NCBI GenBank assembly: GCA_035294465.1
Contig: DATGKW010000133.1
Location: 1 to 9,914 of the forward strand
Direction: 5' to 3'
Source of the DNA: Paraktedonobacter sp035294465
GTDB taxonomy: Bacteria; Chloroflexota; Ktedonobacteria; Ktedonobacterales; Ktedonobacteraceae
DNA: 9,914 nt
The stretch's first letter is position 1, and the number at the start of each line of letters is the position of its first letter. The position numbers were made by a program, and so were the translations under genes. A model generated the notes under the pieces. It worked only from the letters and a program-made list of their open reading frames with translations, was not told the DNA's origin and ran no database searches. Below are positions 6,169-9,914 of this stretch, piece after piece.

Positions 6169-8166
6169 ATGTTTAAGAAAATTCTCATTGCCAATCGCGG
6201 CGAGATTGCGGTACGCATCATGGCAACCTGCCGCGAAATGAATATCGCAACGGTAGCAGTCTACTCAGAAGCTGATCGCGCAGCCCGACATGTACGCGAG
6301 GCCGATGAAGCCTACGAGATTGGTCCGGCCCCGGCTACGCAGAGCTACCTGCGAGGCGAGAAAATGATCGAGGTGGCCCGGCAGAGCGGCGCGGAGGCGA
6401 TTCACCCCGGCTACGGTTTTCTTTCGGAGAACGCGGCCTTCGCCGAAGCTTGCGAGGCTGCGGGAATCGTTTTCATCGGCCCATCTGCCGCAGCGATGCG
6501 CCTGATGGGATCCAAGATCGCAGCCAAGCGCCTGGCTAAATCCGTGAACGCGCCGACGATTCCCGGTTACAACGGCGAGAGCCAGGACGACGAGCGCCTG
6601 ATGCAAGAGGCGCTGAGGATCGGCTTCCCATTGCTGATCAAAGCCTCGGCGGGCGGCGGTGGCAAAGGCATGCGCGAGGTGCATGAAAGAAGCGAGTTTC
6701 TGGACCAGCTCGCGGGTGCGCGCCGCGAGGCCCTGGCCGCCTTTGGAGACTCGACGGTCTTCCTGGAGCGGCTCATCCCGCACCCACGCCACGTGGAGAT
6801 CCAGGTGCTGGGCGATCATTACGGCAATCTGATCCACCTGGGCGAACGCGAGTGTTCGATTCAGCGCCGCCACCAGAAAATTCTCGAAGAGAGTCCTTCT
6901 GTGGCGCTGACTCCCGCCCTGCGCGCGGAAATGGGCGCTGCTGCAGTACGGGTCGCGAAGGCGGCGGGTTATACCAACGCTGGAACGATGGAGTTCATGC
7001 TCGATACCGATCAGCGTTTCTATTTTCTGGAAATGAACACGAGATTGCAAGTAGAGCACCCGGTCACAGAACTGGTCATGGGCCTCGACCTGGTGCGCCA
7101 TCAAATACTGATCGCCGCCGGGGAGCCGCTGGCGCTCAAGCAGGAAGAGATCAGCCCGCGCGGGCACGCCATCGAGGTGCGCCTCTACGCCGAAGATCCA
7201 GAACAGAACTTTCTGCCTTCGACCGGCTCAATTGCGCAATTCAGCACCCCCACCGGCCCCGGTACGCGCGTCGATAGTGGAATCGCGACTGGAGATGAGA
7301 TCACACAATTCTACGATCCAATGATTGCCAAGCTGATTGTTTTCGGCGAGAACCGCGCGGCTGCTATCGCCCGGCTGCGCGACGCGCTGGCCCACACAGT
7401 TATATTTGGCGTGACCACCAACATTCCCCTGCTTCAGGTCATCGCCGATCACCCGGCCTACAACGAAGGCCAGACCTACACCAGTTTCCTGGTAGAGCAT
7501 GGACTATTGGAGCCGGGCAAACCAGCAAGCACACAGAGCAATCTCAACGATGCGCTCTACGCGGCTGCCCTGGTAGAACTCGCTCACCCGGCTGAGCGCA
7601 GGAAAGACCCACGAGATCGCAATCCCTGGCACACGCTTGGGTCGTGGCGCGTGACCGGTGAGGCCCGTAGCACAACCTACGAATATCAGGGTCAGCGCTA
7701 CAGGCTCACGGCCGCCCCGGCTTCCGGGCACTGGCGCGTATACATCAACGAGCAGCCAGCGGAACAGGTGATATACACAGCCGGACCGGAAAATCTGGTG
7801 CTGCTCAAGTGGGACCACAGGCAAATACGTGCCTCCGTTCTGCCCCAGAAAAATGAGATTCTGGTGAGCATGCGCGGGCAGATCTTTCGCCTGGGTCGCC
7901 AGAGGCCGCTCAGTGTTGAGAATACCGCACAGGCCGGAGCGAGCAGCCATGCGCAAAAAGCCCTGACCGCTCCTATGGCAGGCACAATTGTCAAAGTGCA
8001 AGTCAGCGATGGTCAGGAGGTTGAGCCGCGCCAGGCACTGGTTATTCTGACCGCTATGAAGATGGAACATGCCATCACCGCTCCACACGCGGGCAAAGTG
8101 CGGCACGTCTACTATCAGGAGGGTGATGTGGTTAAAGGTGGGGCCGTACTCATTGACATGGAATAG
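6169..8166 (+). CDS. mccA: 3-methylcrotonyl-CoA carboxylase, alpha (biotin carboxylase / biotin carrier) subunit
   Basis: The 665-residue subunit (LiuD) uses ATP and bicarbonate to carboxylate its own covalently bound biotin, then hands the carboxyl to MccB. The biotin carboxylase part begins with KKILIANRGEIAVRI (3-17) and includes HPGYGFLSEN (79-88), the glycine-rich ATP loop GGGGKGM (162-168), RRHQK (233-237) and the catalytic EMNTRLQVEHPVTE (288-301). Residues from about 450 to 595 form the linking BT-type domain, which is poorly conserved. The biotin carrier domain (from 601, APMAG) holds the biotinylation motif AMKM, with K631 as the attachment lysine (codon 8059-8061). Length and layout are those of MCC alpha rather than the longer pyruvate carboxylase. 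TGAGGA about 10 nt before the ATG supports the start. Confidence that the specific substrate is methylcrotonyl-CoA comes mainly from mccB and liuC. Confidence 0.93.
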   Translation: MFKKILIANRGEIAVRIMATCREMNIATVAVYSEADRAARHVREADEAYEIGPAPATQSYLRGEKMIEVARQSGAEAIHPGYGFLSENAAFAEACEAAGIVFIGPSAAAMRLMGSKIAAKRLAKSVNAPTIPGYNGESQDDERLMQEALRIGFPLLIKASAGGGGKGMREVHERSEFLDQLAGARREALAAFGDSTVFLERLIPHPRHVEIQVLGDHYGNLIHLGERECSIQRRHQKILEESPSVALTPALRAEMGAAAVRVAKAAGYTNAGTMEFMLDTDQRFYFLEMNTRLQVEHPVTELVMGLDLVRHQILIAAGEPLALKQEEISPRGHAIEVRLYAEDPEQNFLPSTGSIAQFSTPTGPGTRVDSGIATGDEITQFYDPMIAKLIVFGENRAAAIARLRDALAHTVIFGVTTNIPLLQVIADHPAYNEGQTYTSFLVEHGLLEPGKPASTQSNLNDALYAAALVELAHPAERRKDPRDRNPWHTLGSWRVTGEARSTTYEYQGQRYRLTAAPASGHWRVYINEQPAEQVIYTAGPENLVLLKWDHRQIRASVLPQKNEILVSMRGQIFRLGRQRPLSVENTAQAGASSHAQKALTAPMAGTIVKVQVSDGQEVEPRQALVILTAMKMEHAITAPHAGKVRHVYYQEGDVVKGGAVLIDME

Positions 8167-8187
8167 AGAAAAAGAGGAACAGGACAT

Positions 8188-8319
8188 ATGCAGATCGGTT
8201 TTATCTCTTTCCATCTCATCCTTACCCTACATCACCCCGCTTCACACCTGACTTTATACAGCAAGCCCAAGCGGTACCCGCGAAAAGACAGCCAAATTGA
8301 CAGCTATCCGCTACTGTAA
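8188..8319 (+). pseudogene. Short frame after mccA, possibly the cut-off start of a fourth operon gene
   Basis: After mccA there is no terminator hairpin. Instead, 21 bp after its stop, an ATG at 8188 is preceded by AGAGGA (8173-8178) at good spacing. The frame runs 43 codons to TAA at 8317-8319 and overlaps the last few bases of the convergent integrase gene. The first six residues, MQIGFI, look like the opening beta strand of a Rossmann protein; 3-hydroxyisobutyrate dehydrogenase-type proteins often start MQIGFIGLG. The sequence then turns into SFHLILTLHHP, which resembles no family I know. A gene interrupted near 8206 by an integrating element would explain this. It might also be a genuine tiny gene or chance, so confidence is low. 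Confidence 0.35.
8294..8311. repeat. Short direct repeat GACAGC beside the integrase stop codon
   Basis: GACAGC occurs twice, 6 bp apart, at 8287-8292 and 8299-8304 within the 144-bp gap between mccA and the integrase stop. Repeats of this kind next to an integrase gene can be arm-type or core recombinase sites, but six bases is short and no second copy at the far end of an element can be inspected here. Confidence 0.2.
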
Positions 8320-9633
8320 AAGGGTGATTATGTCCATTGCAATCTGTACCGCGCCCTCTCCGTAGCGTTTTAGTAACTCTGCCAGATGTTCTTGCACTTC
8401 GGCGCTGCATCCCTCCCATTGCTGCTGTAACTTTGCGTGCCGCTCCTCACCCTCGACTCTGAACACTTTGTCCCATTTCTCCATCGCGTTCTCTTGCTGC
8501 CCAGGCAAGACGTGTGCATAGACTCCAAGCGTGGTTTTCACATCACTATGTCCTGCAATCTCTTGGACAACATGCGCCGGAATCCCCATTTGAAGCAGGA
8601 TCGTAACCATGCTATGCCGCAAGTCGTGCAAATGCATTTCTGGTGGCAGATTGGCCGACTCTAATAGCTTCTTAAACCATCTATCGAGGGTGTTCACATG
8701 GATATGAGTGCCGTCCTTTTTGCAGAAGACCAAATCATGTTCTTGCCAGGAGTCCCCCGCTGCCTGGCGTACTTCTTGTTGATGCGCCTGGTGCTGCTTG
8801 AGCGCATCTACCACAAAGAGGGGGAGCGAGATATCCCGACGACTGCGCTTCGTCTTGGGACTCTTCTCAACCAGCCCTTGCCCTTTGAGACGCACAAGAT
8901 TGCGACGGATATGGAGATACCGCTTCGCAAAATCGACATCCTGCCATTTTAGGGCGCAAAGCTCCCCACGACGCAAGCCTGTGACGACAGCCAGTTGCAC
9001 TATCATACGCAACTGGCTATCTTGCACACTCGCAAGCATCTGCATAGCCTGTTCAGGAGTTAATGCCGGGCGCTCGCGTTCATCAAGCCGTGGTAGCTGG
9101 ACCCCCTCGCAAACATTCCTTGCAAGGAGATTTTCTCTCACCGCGTGAGCAAGGGCGCCATGCAGGAGACTATGCAACATATGGACTCGCCTGGCCCCTA
9201 ACTCTTCTTTATCGGTCAGCTTGCTATAAAACATCTGGACTTGATGCATAGTTAATTTCTGCATCTGGATATGTCCTAGGGCCGGAATAATGCGGGCATC
9301 GAGGGCATACCGATAATCCTGATAACTCGTCTCTCCCACCCGTGGCTTATGGACATGTTCAAGCCAGTAGTTCAGGTATTCTCCTACTGTTTGTTTGGAA
9401 TTGGCGACCCAGGTCCCTTGCTCGACATCTCTGAGTGCCTTGTTGCGCGCGGTAATCGCTTCCGCTTCCGTCTTATAGTACCCTACCACTGTCTTTTTGC
9501 CGTCCTGAGTGATCTGAGCAACCCAGGGTTTCTTGCGTTCACCAGAACGCTTGAATACTGATCCCTCGCCCCGACTCCGGCCCCTACCCCTGGTCTTGCG
9601 CGGGCGCTTTTGCTCTTGTGGCTGATCGGTCAT
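8311..9633 (-). CDS. Tyrosine recombinase / phage-type integrase
   Basis: The 440-residue protein is a site-specific integrase of the lambda/Tn916 type, which cuts and rejoins DNA at attachment sites through a 3'-phosphotyrosine link. It begins with a very basic stretch (KRPRKTRGRGRSRGEGS) leading into an arm-binding AP2-like domain (about 23-67, WVAQITQDGKKTVVGYYKTEAEA). A core-binding helical domain (about 80-170) and the catalytic domain (about 185-380) follow. Catalytic residues are all visible: R221 in TGLRRGE, the beta-hairpin lysine in TKRSRRDISL (K262), H336 and R339 in HDLRH, H362 in GHSDVKTT and the nucleophile Y372 in GVYAHV. About 60 residues of charged helical tail extend past the usual end. 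GGGAGGAAA at 9641-9649 lies 7 nt from the ATG. Its stop lies 145 bp from mccA, suggesting that one element end lies between them. Confidence 0.95.
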   Translation of the reverse strand: MTDQPQEQKRPRKTRGRGRSRGEGSVFKRSGERKKPWVAQITQDGKKTVVGYYKTEAEAITARNKALRDVEQGTWVANSKQTVGEYLNYWLEHVHKPRVGETSYQDYRYALDARIIPALGHIQMQKLTMHQVQMFYSKLTDKEELGARRVHMLHSLLHGALAHAVRENLLARNVCEGVQLPRLDERERPALTPEQAMQMLASVQDSQLRMIVQLAVVTGLRRGELCALKWQDVDFAKRYLHIRRNLVRLKGQGLVEKSPKTKRSRRDISLPLFVVDALKQHQAHQQEVRQAAGDSWQEHDLVFCKKDGTHIHVNTLDRWFKKLLESANLPPEMHLHDLRHSMVTILLQMGIPAHVVQEIAGHSDVKTTLGVYAHVLPGQQENAMEKWDKVFRVEGEERHAKLQQQWEGCSAEVQEHLAELLKRYGEGAVQIAMDIITLLQ

Positions 9634-9679
9634 GGTAGCATTTCCTCCCTCGATAGGTTTCTTCTATCGCATTGTTGAG

Positions 9680-9720
9680 GGTCCAGGAAGCCCATAGCAT
9701 AGCCTTGTTTCGCCTGGACC
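9680..9720. repeat. Inverted repeat upstream of the integrase gene
   Basis: GGTCCAGG (9680-9687) and CCTGGACC (9713-9720) are perfectly complementary across a 25-nt loop. The repeat lies in the gap between the end of the partial gene (9768) and the integrase start (9633). It has no T tract on either side, so it is not a standard terminator; an operator or recombinase arm site is possible. Confidence 0.4.
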
Positions 9721-9767
9721 TCTGAGGATACCGACCCCGAAACATGGGCCGTTATGGATAGTCGAGC

Positions 9768-9914
9768 TTATACAAAGCAATAGCCGCTTTCGCAAGGAAG
9801 ATCCTCCTCAAGAAAGGTCAACTGGTCATACTCGGAAGTGGCTTGATCCAGCGGCTTGAGTTTGGACGAGAAGAACACGCGATCGCGCCCAAGCAATGCC
9901 CGCCGCTCGTTCAG
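9768..9914 (-). CDS. C-terminal end of an unrecognised protein (partial, 5' end outside window)
   Basis: On the - strand the frame is open from the right edge (9914) to TAA at 9768-9770, giving 48 residues starting LNERRALLGRDRVFFSSK and ending SGYCFV. The other two - strand frames both contain stops in this stretch. Composition changes from basic to acidic (TSEYDQLTFLEEDLPCES) towards the end. It lies 134 bp upstream of the integrase on the same strand, the place where integrating elements often carry excisionase, regulator or replication genes. The visible part shows no motif that identifies a family, and chance openness over 147 bp cannot be excluded. Confidence 0.45.
   Translation of the reverse strand: MNERRALLGRDRVFFSSKLKPLDQATSEYDQLTFLEEDLPCESGYCFV

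Noticed and set aside
6265..7167. A 300-codon open frame on the - strand inside mccA
   Set aside because: It is antisense to the conserved biotin carboxylase domain, with no ribosome binding site or recognisable motif.
7504..8214. A 236-codon open frame on the - strand over the end of mccA
   Set aside because: It overlaps the biotin carrier domain including the AMKM motif in antisense, and its translation has no recognisable family features.
8167..8310. tRNA gene or tRNA 3' end as the integrase target
   Set aside because: I found no T-loop GGTTC-like box and no cloverleaf pairing on either strand in this gap.
1..9914. CRISPR array or insertion sequence
   Set aside because: No regularly spaced repeats and no transposase or terminal inverted repeats with target duplications were seen.

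Overview
The window looks like a bacterial chromosome segment with the edge of an integrated element at its right end. The gene mix (an MscL with a C-terminal zinc ribbon, a bacterial NurA-type nuclease, a leucine-degradation cluster) and moderate GC content would suit a heterotrophic soil bacterium such as a Ktedonobacteria-like member of Chloroflexota. That placement is inference from gene style only; no rRNA or other marker is present.

Left part (1-1275): the 3' end of mscL on the + strand converges on a SAM-dependent methyltransferase gene on the - strand. A near-perfect 20-bp inverted repeat lies between them. The methyltransferase has a good Shine-Dalgarno sequence and a TATAAT box with an extended -10 about 120 bp upstream of its start. 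A relatively A+T-rich, mostly non-coding stretch (1276-1748) separates it from the next unit.

Middle left (1749-3509): a two-gene + strand unit. The first gene encodes a NurA-family nuclease with the expected acidic and histidine motifs. The second, 21 bp downstream, encodes a 207-residue protein I do not recognise. No HerA ATPase, the usual NurA partner, is in the window, so this pair is the most interesting unexplained module here.

Centre (3535-8166): a leucine/isovalerate catabolic operon, mccB (liuB) - liuC - mccA (liuD). MccA and MccB together form the biotin-dependent 3-methylcrotonyl-CoA carboxylase, which makes 3-methylglutaconyl-CoA. LiuC hydrates that product to HMG-CoA, so two consecutive steps are encoded. 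Isovaleryl-CoA dehydrogenase (liuA), HMG-CoA lyase (liuE) and a regulator are not in the window. A sigma70-like promoter sits upstream of mccB, with a perfect GC palindrome in its spacer.

Right part (8167-9914): 21 bp after mccA, a well-placed ribosome binding site and ATG open a reading frame that ends after 43 codons and runs into the tail of a convergent tyrosine recombinase/integrase gene. This is what would be expected if an integrating element had entered just inside the start of a fourth operon gene, but a boundary cannot be proved from one end. Upstream of the integrase on the same (-) strand is the C-terminal end of another protein running off the window. The integrase is full length with all catalytic residues visible.
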